Shown: positions 1 to 7,706 of the stretch, piece after piece
Numbering within the stretch: the stretch's first letter is position 1
How the letters are laid out: every line of letters begins with the position of its first letter
Origin: DATJFQ01 sp035495555
GTDB taxonomy: Bacteria; Acidobacteriota; Vicinamibacteria; Vicinamibacterales; 2-12-FULL-66-21
Direction of reading: 5' to 3'
DNA length: 24,106 bases
NCBI GenBank assembly: GCA_035495555.1
Contig: DATJFQ010000099.1
Coordinates: 1-24,106, forward strand
Position numbers and translations under genes: made by a program
Notes under the pieces: generated by a model
What the model was told of the DNA's origin: nothing
What the model saw: only the letters and a program-made list of their open reading frames with translations
Databases searched by the model: none

Positions 1-329
1 CGGCCGAGCCCGAACACGGGCACGGCGCCGCTCGCGCCCATCACCAGCCATGCGGTCTGATTCGGGCCGAGCATCGAGAAGATCGACCCGCTGAAGATAT
101 TGCCGCCCGTCAGCACCGTCAGCGCGAGCGACGCAAGGTAAATCGCGCTGCAGCCGTACACGATCGCGGAGGTGAAGCCGATGTCGTTCTCGAAACGGCG
201 CAGCAGCGGGCCGAATCCCCAGAGCCCCGGGTTGCGGCGCCCGCACGTGTAGCACTGCTCGTCGTTGACGCCGACAAGCGATCCGCACGAGGCGCAGACC
301 ACCGAACCGGTCCGCTGGCGTTTGAACAT
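1..329 (-). CDS. Rhomboid family intramembrane serine protease, N-terminal part (cut by window start)
   Basis: The frame read leftward from an ATG at 329 stays open to the window edge, giving about 109 residues. It begins MFKRQRTGSVVCASCG and has two CxxC pairs (C12/C15 and C26/C29), a small zinc ribbon. A linker with the motif GRRNPGLWGFGP and a hydrophobic segment around residues 58-75 follow. A zinc ribbon ahead of a rhomboid membrane core is a domain order I recognise from acidobacterial rhomboid proteases, which cut transmembrane substrates within the membrane. The catalytic Ser and His helices would lie beyond the edge, so activity cannot be judged. The gene is divergent from the SDR gene, with about 40 bases between the starts. 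The rhomboid call rests on overall resemblance; another zinc-ribbon membrane protein is possible. Confidence 0.7.
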   Translation of the reverse strand, partial: MFKRQRTGSVVCASCGSLVGVNDEQCYTCGRRNPGLWGFGPLLRRFENDIGFTSAIVYGCSAIYLASLALTVLTGGNIFSGSIFSMLGPNQTAWLVMGASGAVPVFGLG

Positions 330-357
330 CCGCACAAGTGTACGTCGAATCCCCACG

Positions 358-363
358 CATAAT
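358..363 (+). promoter_or_regulatory. Candidate -10 box for a leaderless SDR transcript
   Basis: CATAAT matches the sigma-70 -10 consensus at five of six positions. Transcription starting about seven bases downstream would begin at or next to the GTG at 370, which has no Shine-Dalgarno sequence in front of it. No good -35 box is visible at 16-18 bases spacing, so the call is tentative. Confidence 0.3.
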
Positions 364-369
364 GAATGC

Positions 370-1302
370 GTGCGGGTACTCGTCACCGGCGGGACAGGAT
401 ATCTCGGATCCGCCATCGTGCAGGCGCTCGTCACGCGCGGTCACGACCCCGTCGTCTTCGCACGGCATGCAACGGCGAGCGGGCTTCCGGGGACGCTCGT
501 CGACGGCGACGTCCGTGATACGCCAGCGGTCGCGTCCGCGGCGGCTGGCGTGGATGCGGTCTGCCACACCGCGGCGCTCGTCTCGGTGTGGCGGCCGGAC
601 GCATCCGAGTTCGACGCGATCAACGTGGGCGGGCTGCAATCGGCGATTGCCGCAGTCCGGTTGCATCACACGCCGCGGCTCGTCTACACATCTTCCTTTC
701 TGGCGCTGCCGCCGAGCGACAGCCCGCGTCCGCTGACAGCGAACCACTACCAGCGGACGAAAGTCATCGCGCGCGACGTCGCTCGACGTGCCGCAGCCGA
801 AGGAGTGCCGCTGGTCGCGCTGTATCCCGGGGTCGTGTATGGTCCCGGACGGACAACTGAAGGAAATCTTGTCGCGCGGCTCATGCTCGATCGCCTGCGC
901 GGGCGGCTGCCGGGACTGATCGGCGGTGATCGGACCTGGTCATTCTGCGATGTGGCCGCTGTCGCCGACGCGCACGTCGCTGCGGTCGAGCTCGCGGCGC
1001 CCCGAAGCGAATACGTGGTTGGCGGGGTGAACGCGCCACAGCGCGCGATTTTCGAGTTCCTTCGGGATGCTCGGGGACTCGCAGTACCGGCCAACATTCC
1101 GTACGCACTGGCGACTCTCGCCGGCGCCATCGAAGAGGCACGTGCGGCGGTGCTGCGAAGACCCCCGCTCCTCACGCGAGGGGTGGTCGATGTCTTCCGC
1201 CACGATTGGGCGCTGGAGAGCACCGACGCCCAGCAGGATCTCGGCCTGCGCATCACGCCGCTGCGGGAAGGCTTCGAGCGGACGCTCGCCTCGCTGAGCT
1301 AA
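370..1302 (+). CDS. NAD(P)-dependent epimerase/dehydratase, extended SDR family
   Basis: A 310-residue protein starting at GTG 370. It opens with a beta strand and the Rossmann motif TGGTGYLG (residues 6-13), typical of extended short-chain dehydrogenases that bind NAD(P). The catalytic YxxxK is YQRTK at about residues 127-131, after a conserved TSS segment. Length and layout match sugar-nucleotide epimerases and dihydroflavonol-4-reductase-like enzymes; the substrate cannot be read from the sequence. The same frame is open back to 265, but that extension is not SDR-like and overlaps the divergent rhomboid gene, so I reject it. No Shine-Dalgarno sequence precedes the GTG; see the candidate -10 box just upstream. 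Confidence 0.88.
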   Translation: MRVLVTGGTGYLGSAIVQALVTRGHDPVVFARHATASGLPGTLVDGDVRDTPAVASAAAGVDAVCHTAALVSVWRPDASEFDAINVGGLQSAIAAVRLHHTPRLVYTSSFLALPPSDSPRPLTANHYQRTKVIARDVARRAAAEGVPLVALYPGVVYGPGRTTEGNLVARLMLDRLRGRLPGLIGGDRTWSFCDVAAVADAHVAAVELAAPRSEYVVGGVNAPQRAIFEFLRDARGLAVPANIPYALATLAGAIEEARAAVLRRPPLLTRGVVDVFRHDWALESTDAQQDLGLRITPLREGFERTLASLS

Positions 1303-1362
1303 GCCGGACCTCTTCTTGCACTATCCCTCGACGGTCCCCTGCGGAAGTCGGCCGAGTCCCAC

Positions 1363-1563
1363 ATGAATTGTCCGTTCTGCGGCGTCGAAACCGACGTGGC
1401 GCATGAAACCCAGCAAGGGTGTATCGACGCCCTTCGCTCGGAAATCCTCCGGGTCCGCGACATTCTTCAGAATGTCCGGACGCTGGACGTCCCCGGCGCT
1501 CCGGACGTGGCGGAAGAGTCCAGCCGCGCGCCGGAGGACGACGAAGTCGAGCCGATCTATTAG
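1363..1563 (+). CDS. Small CPxCG-type zinc-knuckle protein, function unknown
   Basis: A 66-residue acidic protein starting MNCPFCG. Possible zinc ligands are C3, C6, H14 and C20. The rest looks helical (DALRSEILRVRDIL) and ends in an acidic, probably disordered tail. It lies about 60 bases after the SDR gene and about 100 bases before the sigma factor on the same strand, so it could be cotranscribed with either. A longer frame exists on the opposite strand, but it overlaps the sigma-factor gene and shows no recognisable motifs. I do not recognise a named family. Confidence 0.6.
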   Translation: MNCPFCGVETDVAHETQQGCIDALRSEILRVRDILQNVRTLDVPGAPDVAEESSRAPEDDEVEPIY

Positions 1564-1666
1564 CGCACGGATGCTCCTCCGCGCTGTCGCGTCCCCATAC
1601 GCGCCGGCGGCAAAATCCACATAGCCCGGCCTAACCGCCGGCCGCAACTCCCGTCTAATCACTCGG

Positions 1667-2233
1667 ATGCCGCATACGGACGCCACGGCCGTCGCGCTGG
1701 CCCGCGACGGCGACAGCGACGCATTCCAGGGGCTCATGGAGCGCCATGGCCGCGCCGTCTACCGTCTGGCGCACCGCATGACCGGCAGTCCCCAGGACGC
1801 CGAGGACGTCGTCCAGGAAACGTTTCTGCGCGCGTACCGGCAGCTCGGACGCTTCGAATCGCGCGCCAACTTCAGTACCTGGCTGCACCGGATTGCCGTG
1901 AATTGCTCGATTGACCTCATTCGCTCGCGCCGCCATCACGAAGCGGGACACGAGTCGGCAGATCTCGAACACTTCGAGGCCATCGCCGAGGACCGCGTCG
2001 ACCACTCGCCCGAGCGCCTGATGCTCAGCACCGAGGTGCAGGAGCGTGTGTCGTCGGCGATGGCGGGATTGAGCGCGATGGAACGCGCCGCGTTCGTCCT
2101 GCGGCACTTCGAAGGGCAGTCGATCGAAGACATCAGCCGCGCGCTGGGGCTCAAGACGAACGCGGCCAAACACAGCATCTTCCGCGCGGTTCGCAAGATG
2201 CGGCTGGCGCTCGAACCGTTCATCGAGGCATAG
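1667..2233 (+). CDS. ECF-type RNA polymerase sigma factor (RpoE-like)
   Basis: A 188-residue protein with the two-domain ECF layout. Region 2 runs from about residue 20 to 90 and includes DAEDVVQETFLRAYRQL and the aromatic FSTWLHRIAVNCSIDLIR segment that binds the -10 element. Region 4 is at about residues 125-180, with a helix-turn-helix around IEDISRALGLKTNAAKHS. It would direct core RNA polymerase to a small regulon. The stop is followed two bases later by the anti-sigma gene, so the two are surely translated from one message. No sigma region 3 or 1.1 is present, as expected for this group. A self-recognised promoter is likely in the 103-base gap upstream, but I could not identify one. Confidence 0.95.
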   Translation: MPHTDATAVALARDGDSDAFQGLMERHGRAVYRLAHRMTGSPQDAEDVVQETFLRAYRQLGRFESRANFSTWLHRIAVNCSIDLIRSRRHHEAGHESADLEHFEAIAEDRVDHSPERLMLSTEVQERVSSAMAGLSAMERAAFVLRHFEGQSIEDISRALGLKTNAAKHSIFRAVRKMRLALEPFIEA

Positions 2234-2235
2234 GC

Positions 2236-3012
2236 ATGCAGCACCTCACCGAAGACGACCTCGTGCTCCACTATTACGGCGAAATGGGGGGGGCCGAGGA
2301 GAATCGTGCGACCGCACACTTGAGCGAGTGCGCGGAGTGCCACGGCACCTACAGCCGGCTTCAGCGTGTGATGGCGCTCGTCGACAGCGTGCCTGCAGCC
2401 GATGCTCCAGACGGTTTCGAGCGGGTGGCGTGGGCGCGCCTCGAAGCGGCGCTTCCCGATCACCGCGCCGGCTGGCTCTCGTGGTTCGTGTTTTCCCCCT
2501 CGCGGCTCGCGTTTGCCGCCCTGATCGTCGTACTCGTGACCGGCGCGTTCTTCGCGGGACGGCTGGTCTCTCGAACGCCCGCGGCCGGACCCGGCACGAC
2601 TGCACGCGCGACGTCCCCCAAGGCGGTGCGCGAGCGCATCCTGCTCGTGGATCTGGGCGACCACCTCGATCGCTCGCAGATGATGCTGATCGAGCTGGTG
2701 AGTGCAGACGATGCGACGGGGCACGTGGATATCTCGATGGAGCGAACGCGTGCGCAGCAACTGCTCGCGACCAACCGGCTCTATCGGGAAACCGCACTGA
2801 AAACGGGTGACGCGGCCACGGCGTCGCTGCTCGATGAACTCGAACGGGTGTTGGTGGACGTGGCGGCCAGCCCGTCCACGCTGACGCAGGACGACTTCGA
2901 TCAGGTGCGGCGCCGCATCGAATCGAAGGGCCTGCTGTTCAAGGTGAGGGTGGTCTCCTCTGATGTGCACGAGCGGCAGCGCGCCGCGTTGAAACAAAGA
3001 ATCGTGAGCTGA
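2236..3012 (+). CDS. Anti-sigma factor with zinc-finger (zf-HC2) domain and one membrane helix
   Basis: A 258-residue protein. The N-terminal cytoplasmic part carries the HxxxCxxC motif (H28, C32, C35) of the zinc anti-sigma fold that clamps ECF sigma factors. A single transmembrane helix at about residues 90-110 (LAFAALIVVLVTGAFFAG) leads to a C-terminal domain of about 145 mainly helical residues, presumably periplasmic. Immediate coupling to the sigma gene and the zinc motif make the partner assignment firm. The outer domain probably senses or contacts an envelope signal; the two secreted HEAT-repeat proteins next in line are candidate partners. That last step is inference. Confidence 0.9.
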   Translation: MQHLTEDDLVLHYYGEMGGAEENRATAHLSECAECHGTYSRLQRVMALVDSVPAADAPDGFERVAWARLEAALPDHRAGWLSWFVFSPSRLAFAALIVVLVTGAFFAGRLVSRTPAAGPGTTARATSPKAVRERILLVDLGDHLDRSQMMLIELVSADDATGHVDISMERTRAQQLLATNRLYRETALKTGDAATASLLDELERVLVDVAASPSTLTQDDFDQVRRRIESKGLLFKVRVVSSDVHERQRAALKQRIVS

Positions 3013-3031
3013 CAGACAAAGGGTAGCCGAC

Positions 3032-4495
3032 ATGACGAAGAGTGTTTTGACCGTGAGTGCCGCCGTGGCCGTCGCATTGACGGCGTGGCCGGCGGGTGCA
3101 CAGACTGCCATCACCGCCCAGGCCGCTCGAGCGGATGCGGAACGCGCGGCGCAAGCCGCCGCGGCGGTCCCGTCCGACCGCGCGATGCAACTGGCGCTCG
3201 AACGCGCGGCCGCCGCCGGCGCCGTCTCCGCCGCGAGCGTGGCCGAAGCCGACATGGCCCTGGAGCGCGCCAGAGAAGAGCTCGGCGCGTCCCCGCAGGA
3301 TCGCGACCGCGACCAGGCGGAGCGCGCGCGCGAGTTGGCGGAGCGCGATCGCGAGCATGCGTCGCGAGATGCCGACCAGCAGAACCGGTATTACGACGCC
3401 GGCCAACAGGCGCTGGACAGCTCACGCTGGGACCGCGCGGTCACGAACTTCGACCGCGTGATCGAGATGAAGGGCGCGCGCGCGGACGCGGCGCTCTACT
3501 GGAAAGCGTTCGCGCAGAACCGGCTCGGCCAGCGCGCAGAAGCCCTCAGCACCATCGCCGCGCTCCAGAAGGACTTTCCGAAGAGCCGCTACATCGAGCA
3601 GGCGAAGGCGTTGGAGGTCGAAGTGCGCCGTGATGCCGGGCAGCCCGTACGCCCGGAAACGCAGAGCGACGAGGAATTGAAGCTCCTGGCCATCCAGGCG
3701 CTGCAGAACAGCGACCCTGAGCAGGCCGTCCCGATGCTCCAGAAGATCCTGCAGGGCACCGGCTCGCCGGCGCTCAAAGAGCGCGCGCTGTTCGTGCTCG
3801 CGCAGAGCAATTCGCCGAAGGCCCGCGACGTTCTCGTCAACATCGCGAAGGGCAACGGCGGGACCCCGGACGTGCAGATGAAAGCCATTCAGTACCTCGG
3901 CATCCACGGCGGGCCCGAAAGCCGCGCGGCGCTGGCGGACATCTACAAGAGCACGTCCGACGTCGACGTCAAACGCCGCATTCTCCGCGCCTTCATGGTC
4001 GCGGGTGAGAAGGACCGGCTGCTCTCCGTCGCGCAGACGGAACAGAACCCGGACCTTCGCACAGAAGCGGTCCGTCAGCTCGGCGTGATGGGCGCCACCG
4101 ACGAATTGATGACGATGTATCGCAAGGAGTCCAGCGTCGACGTCAAGAAGCAGATTCTGCAGGCGATGTTCACGGGCGGCAATGCCGCCCGCATGATCGA
4201 GCTCGCCAGGAGCGAACAGAACCCCGAGCTGCGCCGCACCGCGGTCCGCAATCTCGGGTTGATGGGGGGCAAGGACACGGGTGCCGCGCTCGCGGACATC
4301 TACGCCACGGACAAGGACCCGGCGATCCGTCAGGCCGTCATTCAGGCGCTGTTCATTCAGAACAACGCGGAATCGCTCGTGGCGCTCGCGCGCAAGGAGC
4401 AGGACCCGGCGATGAAGAAGGACATCGTCCAGAAGCTGTCGCTGATGAACTCGAAGGTCGCGACGGATTACCTGCTCGAATTGTTGAACAAATGA
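3032..4495 (+). CDS. Secreted HEAT-repeat protein with charged coiled segment and TPR-like region
   Basis: A 487-residue protein with a clear signal peptide ending near AGAQ (residue 24). Residues about 25-110 are very rich in Ala, Arg, Asp and Glu and look like a long charged helix or coiled coil. Residues about 115-200 (YYDAGQQALDSSRWDRAVTN) look like tetratricopeptide units. From about residue 215 to the end there are repeated HEAT-type helical pairs, with near-copies such as QNPDLRTEAVRQLGVMG and QNPELRRTAVRNLGLMG. It has no catalytic motif, so it is likely a periplasmic scaffold. It follows the anti-sigma gene by 19 bases with a purine-rich ribosome-binding site (AAAGGG). It is probably controlled by the sigma factor upstream. 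Confidence 0.85.
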   Translation: MTKSVLTVSAAVAVALTAWPAGAQTAITAQAARADAERAAQAAAAVPSDRAMQLALERAAAAGAVSAASVAEADMALERAREELGASPQDRDRDQAERARELAERDREHASRDADQQNRYYDAGQQALDSSRWDRAVTNFDRVIEMKGARADAALYWKAFAQNRLGQRAEALSTIAALQKDFPKSRYIEQAKALEVEVRRDAGQPVRPETQSDEELKLLAIQALQNSDPEQAVPMLQKILQGTGSPALKERALFVLAQSNSPKARDVLVNIAKGNGGTPDVQMKAIQYLGIHGGPESRAALADIYKSTSDVDVKRRILRAFMVAGEKDRLLSVAQTEQNPDLRTEAVRQLGVMGATDELMTMYRKESSVDVKKQILQAMFTGGNAARMIELARSEQNPELRRTAVRNLGLMGGKDTGAALADIYATDKDPAIRQAVIQALFIQNNAESLVALARKEQDPAMKKDIVQKLSLMNSKVATDYLLELLNK

Positions 4496-4512
4496 CAGGC
4501 CCGGAAGGCCTG
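4496..4512 (+). other. Short perfect inverted repeat between the two HEAT genes
   Basis: CAGGCC and GGCCTG (six-base arms) flank a five-base loop, starting one base after the upstream stop codon. No T-run follows, so it is not a typical intrinsic terminator. It could stabilise the 3' end of the first message or tune expression of the second gene. Confidence 0.4.
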
Positions 4513-4537
4513 CGCTGAAGAAGGGAGACTCAGGACG

Positions 4538-5419
4538 ATGAGAACATCGCTGCTCAGCGCGGCCGCTGCGATCGCGCTCCTCGTGGCGCCCTCAGCAGTC
4601 GCACAACCGCGTGTCACCAACGGGCGCCTCGTCCAACAGGCGATTGCCTCGAACCTGGCGGGCACCGTCCGCGCAATCGCGGCGAATCAAACCGAGCCCG
4701 TGTGGATCGGGTACGCCGCCACGGCGCGGCCAGGCGAACACGAGATGTGCTGCGCCGACAACGGCTACTGGGGCGGGTGCGGCCTGGAGCCAGGCAACCA
4801 CACGGTCGTGGACCGCACAGCGGGCGGCGGCGGGACGGCGCATCTCGAAGGCGATGCAACAGTGATGGTCCTGCTCCGGGTGGAGGACAAGGCGGTCCAG
4901 AAGATCCGCACGTTTTCGAGTGACTGCCAGCTCGATGCGGGCGGGCGTACGATCTACTGGCTCGACAGCGTCAACGGCGGTGACTCGATCGCCTTCCTGT
5001 CCTCATTCCTCTCCGACGCAAACGCGGGACAGCGGACCGATCGGATTGGCAGCGCGGCGCTGGCGGCGATCGCGATGCACGGCGACCCGTCGGCCGTTCC
5101 TGCGCTCATCAGGTTCGCGCGCCAGGATCCGAGTACGAAAGTACGCGGGGACGCGCTGTTCTGGCTCGCGCAGCGCGCGGGCGACAAGGCGGCGGGCGAG
5201 ATCACGGCCGCCATCGAGCAGGACCCCGACACGGACGTGAAGCGCCGCGCCGTGTTTGCACTGAGCCAGTTGCCGAAAGACGAAGGGGTGCCGCTCCTCA
5301 TTCAGACCGCCCGCACGAACAAGAACCCCGTCGTCCGCAAGCAGGCGATGTTCTGGCTGGGACAATCGAAAGACCCGCGCGCGCTCGCGTTTTTCGAAGA
5401 AATTTTGGGAAAGCACTAG
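4538..5419 (+). CDS. Secreted HEAT-repeat protein with a cysteine-containing N-terminal domain
   Basis: A 293-residue protein with a signal peptide ending near AVAQ (residue 23). Residues about 30-155 form a domain I do not recognise, with four cysteines: C71, C72 and C81 (CCADNGYWGGC) and C130. Four cysteines in an exported protein suggest disulfides or metal binding. Residues about 160-293 are HEAT repeats containing KVRGDALFWLAQ, DVKRRAVFALSQL and VVRKQAMFWLGQS. It shares the HEAT style of the preceding gene and lies 42 bases after it, with a purine-rich AGGACG just ahead of the ATG. It is the last gene of the sigma-factor operon; the convergent yqgE ends 11 bases away. Confidence 0.82.
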   Translation: MRTSLLSAAAAIALLVAPSAVAQPRVTNGRLVQQAIASNLAGTVRAIAANQTEPVWIGYAATARPGEHEMCCADNGYWGGCGLEPGNHTVVDRTAGGGGTAHLEGDATVMVLLRVEDKAVQKIRTFSSDCQLDAGGRTIYWLDSVNGGDSIAFLSSFLSDANAGQRTDRIGSAALAAIAMHGDPSAVPALIRFARQDPSTKVRGDALFWLAQRAGDKAAGEITAAIEQDPDTDVKRRAVFALSQLPKDEGVPLLIQTARTNKNPVVRKQAMFWLGQSKDPRALAFFEEILGKH

Positions 5420-5430
5420 CGAATTGCCGC

Positions 5431-5979
5431 TCAATGCACCCCGTGGCTCATCGTCAGCGATGACGGATCGGCGCCAAGGCGCCTGATCACGGTCTCCCAC
5501 ATCTGCGAGGGGTCGATATCGAAAACGACGTCGAGATCGATCTCGCTCAACAGCCACGCGGACTGCGCGAGCTCCTGATCCAGTTGCCCTGGCGCCCAGC
5601 CCGCGTAGCCGGCGAGCACCCGCGCACGCGGCGCGGGCCGCGCCTCGAGCACCTGTCGCAGCAGGACAGGAGACGTCGAGAGATACAGCCCCTCGCGAAT
5701 CGTTCGGAATTCCTCGGAGTCGGGAGCCTCGCCGATGAGAATCCACCCGCGCTGCTGCTCGACAGGACCGCCAATCCACAGCGGCAGCGAGTTTCCGCCG
5801 TTCAAGGGCGGTTCGAGACGAATCATCTCCCGCGCCACCATGTCGGTCGGCCGGTTGATGACCAGGCCGAACGCCCCCTCCGGATTGAACTCGCACAGGA
5901 GCACGACGGTCCGCGCGAAATTCGGATCCTGCAGCTGCGGCATCGACACCAGCAGCGCTGGTCGAAAAGGTTCCGCCAT
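5431..5979 (-). CDS. yqgE: YqgE/AlgH family protein (UPF0301)
   Basis: A 182-residue protein, the usual length for this family. The family signature is near the start: PALLVSMPQLQDPNF followed by LVINRP, then the LWIGGPVE motif. The biochemical function of the family is not settled; AlgH was linked to alginate regulation in Pseudomonas. The ATG has AGGA seven bases upstream. It lies 17 bases after udgX and is the last gene of the six-gene minus-strand run. Confidence 0.92.
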   Translation of the reverse strand: MAEPFRPALLVSMPQLQDPNFARTVVLLCEFNPEGAFGLVINRPTDMVAREMIRLEPPLNGGNSLPLWIGGPVEQQRGWILIGEAPDSEEFRTIREGLYLSTSPVLLRQVLEARPAPRARVLAGYAGWAPGQLDQELAQSAWLLSEIDLDVVFDIDPSQMWETVIRRLGADPSSLTMSHGVH

Positions 5980-5996
5980 TTCTCGATCCTAGATCG

Positions 5997-6647
5997 TTAT
6001 TTGTCGGATAGATGCGCCGCGATCTGCTTCAGGTCGGCGACGAATCGCTTCATCTCGAGATGCCGCGCGTCATCGCCCCGCGCGCGAAGGATGGATGACG
6101 GATGGACGGTTGCGGTGACGAGCGGCGCGAGGTCCGAGGCGACGAAGCGGCCGCGCTGCTGCGAGACCTTGAAGGCGCGGCCCAGCAGCGCCTGCGCGGC
6201 CGTTGCTCCCAGACAGACGAGAATGCGCGGCTTCACGAGCGCGATCTCCGTCTCGAGCCACGGACGGCACGCCGTAATCTCCGCGCTGTTGGGTTTCGCG
6301 TGTATCCGCCGCTTGCCGCGCGGCTCCCATTTGAAATGCTTGACGACGTTGGTGACGTAGACACGGCGTCGATCGATGCCCGCGTCCTCGAGCGCACGGT
6401 CGAGCAGTTGTCCGGCGGGACCGACGAAAGGATGTCCGGCGAGGTCTTCGGCGTCGCCCGGCTGTTCGCCGACCATCATGACCTCCGCCCGGCGCGGGCC
6501 TTCGCCAAAGACGGTCTGCGTACCGCGCTTGTAGAGATCGCACGCGCGGCAGTCCGCTGCCGCTTCGCGAACGCTTTTCAGCGTCGGCCGATCGGGTATG
6601 AGATCAGGAACGGGTGGGCCGTCGCCCCCGGCGCCTCGTTCAGTCAT
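5997..6647 (-). CDS. udgX: UdgX-type uracil-DNA glycosylase (iron-sulfur, family 4-like)
   Basis: A 216-residue protein removing or capturing uracil in DNA. Motif 1 is GEQPGD (residues 60-65) and the C-terminal active loop is HPSSILR. Four cysteines fit a [4Fe-4S] cluster: C33, C36, C127 and C145. The decisive feature is KRRIH at residues 112-116, the loop that distinguishes UdgX from ordinary family 4 enzymes. In the mycobacterial protein its histidine forms a covalent bond with the abasic site. I chose the ATG at 6647, which overlaps the end of queG by eight bases; another start in the same frame lies four codons upstream, at 6659. Automated annotation would probably call it simply uracil-DNA glycosylase. 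Confidence 0.9.
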   Translation of the reverse strand: MTERGAGGDGPPVPDLIPDRPTLKSVREAAADCRACDLYKRGTQTVFGEGPRRAEVMMVGEQPGDAEDLAGHPFVGPAGQLLDRALEDAGIDRRRVYVTNVVKHFKWEPRGKRRIHAKPNSAEITACRPWLETEIALVKPRILVCLGATAAQALLGRAFKVSQQRGRFVASDLAPLVTATVHPSSILRARGDDARHLEMKRFVADLKQIAAHLSDK

Positions 6648-7698
6648 CACGCCCCTCACGCGTCGCGATCACTTCGGCGCGGGCACGTGCCCAGTCGATG
6701 TGTTCGGTGACCAGCGGCTCTTCGCACGAGGGTTCGTTCACCGTCATCAAGGCGGCGACCGCCTCGGCATCACCGGTCGCTCCCGCACAGGTCGCCAGGT
6801 TGCGGCGGAAGCGCTTGACGCCGGCGCGCGTCATCGCGCTCCCTTTCAGGCCCCGCCGCAGCTCGTCATCCGGCGTGCTCCACAAATCCGCAAGAGAGGG
6901 CCCATCGAAGACCGCGCGCGGAAGCCAGGCCGGGTCGCTCGAGACGGCAGCTTTTCTGTTCCACGGACACACGTCCTGACAGATGTCGCACCCGTAGGCC
7001 TGCGCGCCCACGGATGTCCGCAGGTCTTCGGGAATCGCACCCTTCAATTCGATCGTCAGATACGACAGGCAGCGTGTCGCATCGAGCACGTATGGTTCGA
7101 CGATCGCGCCCGTCGGGCACGCCTGGAGGCAGCGCTGGCACGTACCGCACTGATCGACGGCCGGGGCGTCGACATCGAGCGGAAGCGAGCAGATGATCTC
7201 CGATAGAAAGATCCACGACCCGAGCCGGCCGTGAATCAGGCAGGTGTTCTTGCCGATCCATCCGAGCCCGGCGTACTGCGCATACACCTTTTCCTGGACC
7301 GGGCCGGTATCAACGTAGGCTCGCGCATCGAACGGCTCCCGGACGGACTCTCGCATCCATGTGAGCAGCGCTTCCATGCGCCGGCCGATCACGTCGTGGT
7401 AGTCGTCTCCCCAGGCGTACCGCGCGAGACGGGCCCGGCCGGCCTCCCGATGAATCGAGAGCGGACGGTCCGTGTTGTAGACGGTACCGAGACAGATGAC
7501 GGAGCGCGCGGATGGGAGAACGGCTCGAACGTCGGCGCGCCGCTCGGCAGACCGCTCGAGATACTGCATGTCACCGCCGTACCCGCGATCCAGCCAGTCT
7601 CGGAACCGCGCGAGTTCCCGATGATCGCCGACCGGCGCGATGCCGCAGAGATCGAATCCGAGCTCGGCCGCGCGATCTTTGATCTCCACGGGGCTCAC
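6640..7698 (-). CDS. queG: Epoxyqueuosine reductase QueG
   Basis: A 352-residue enzyme that performs the last step of queuosine synthesis, reducing epoxyqueuosine in the anticodon loop of tRNAs for Asp, Asn, His and Tyr, using cobalamin and two [4Fe-4S] clusters. The ferredoxin-like cysteines are clear in CGTCQRCLQACPTGAI and CDICQDVCPWN. The catalytic segment YVDTGPVQEKVYA and the following GWIGKNTCLI are typical of the family. Length is slightly shorter than the E. coli protein, with the C-terminal tail trimmed. It starts eight bases after aconitase ends and overlaps udgX, so it is part of one transcript. No other queuosine genes are in the window. Confidence 0.95.
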   Translation of the reverse strand: MSPVEIKDRAAELGFDLCGIAPVGDHRELARFRDWLDRGYGGDMQYLERSAERRADVRAVLPSARSVICLGTVYNTDRPLSIHREAGRARLARYAWGDDYHDVIGRRMEALLTWMRESVREPFDARAYVDTGPVQEKVYAQYAGLGWIGKNTCLIHGRLGSWIFLSEIICSLPLDVDAPAVDQCGTCQRCLQACPTGAIVEPYVLDATRCLSYLTIELKGAIPEDLRTSVGAQAYGCDICQDVCPWNRKAAVSSDPAWLPRAVFDGPSLADLWSTPDDELRRGLKGSAMTRAGVKRFRRNLATCAGATGDAEAVAALMTVNEPSCEEPLVTEHIDWARARAEVIATREGRDD

Positions 7699-7706
7699 GC
7701 GTCGTT

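Noticed and set aside
1..60. GASG sequence in the rhomboid fragment taken as the catalytic serine motif
   Set aside because: It occurs before the membrane helices that carry the HxxxN segment in rhomboids, so it is too early in the protein; the true GxSG would lie beyond the window.
265..369. Upstream extension of the SDR frame to an earlier start
   Set aside because: It overlaps the divergent rhomboid coding region and does not resemble SDR sequence; the Rossmann motif begins directly after the GTG at 370.
1626..1641. CCGGC/GCCGG inverted repeat before the sigma factor as a terminator
   Set aside because: Only five paired bases and no T-run; likely chance in GC-rich DNA.
1321..1737. 138-codon minus-strand frame across the zinc-knuckle gene
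   Set aside because: It overlaps the well-supported sigma-factor gene and shows no motif; it is a high-GC shadow frame.
1936..3255. 439-codon minus-strand frame across the anti-sigma gene
   Set aside because: It is antisense to three consistent plus-strand genes and has shadow-like Ala/Arg composition.
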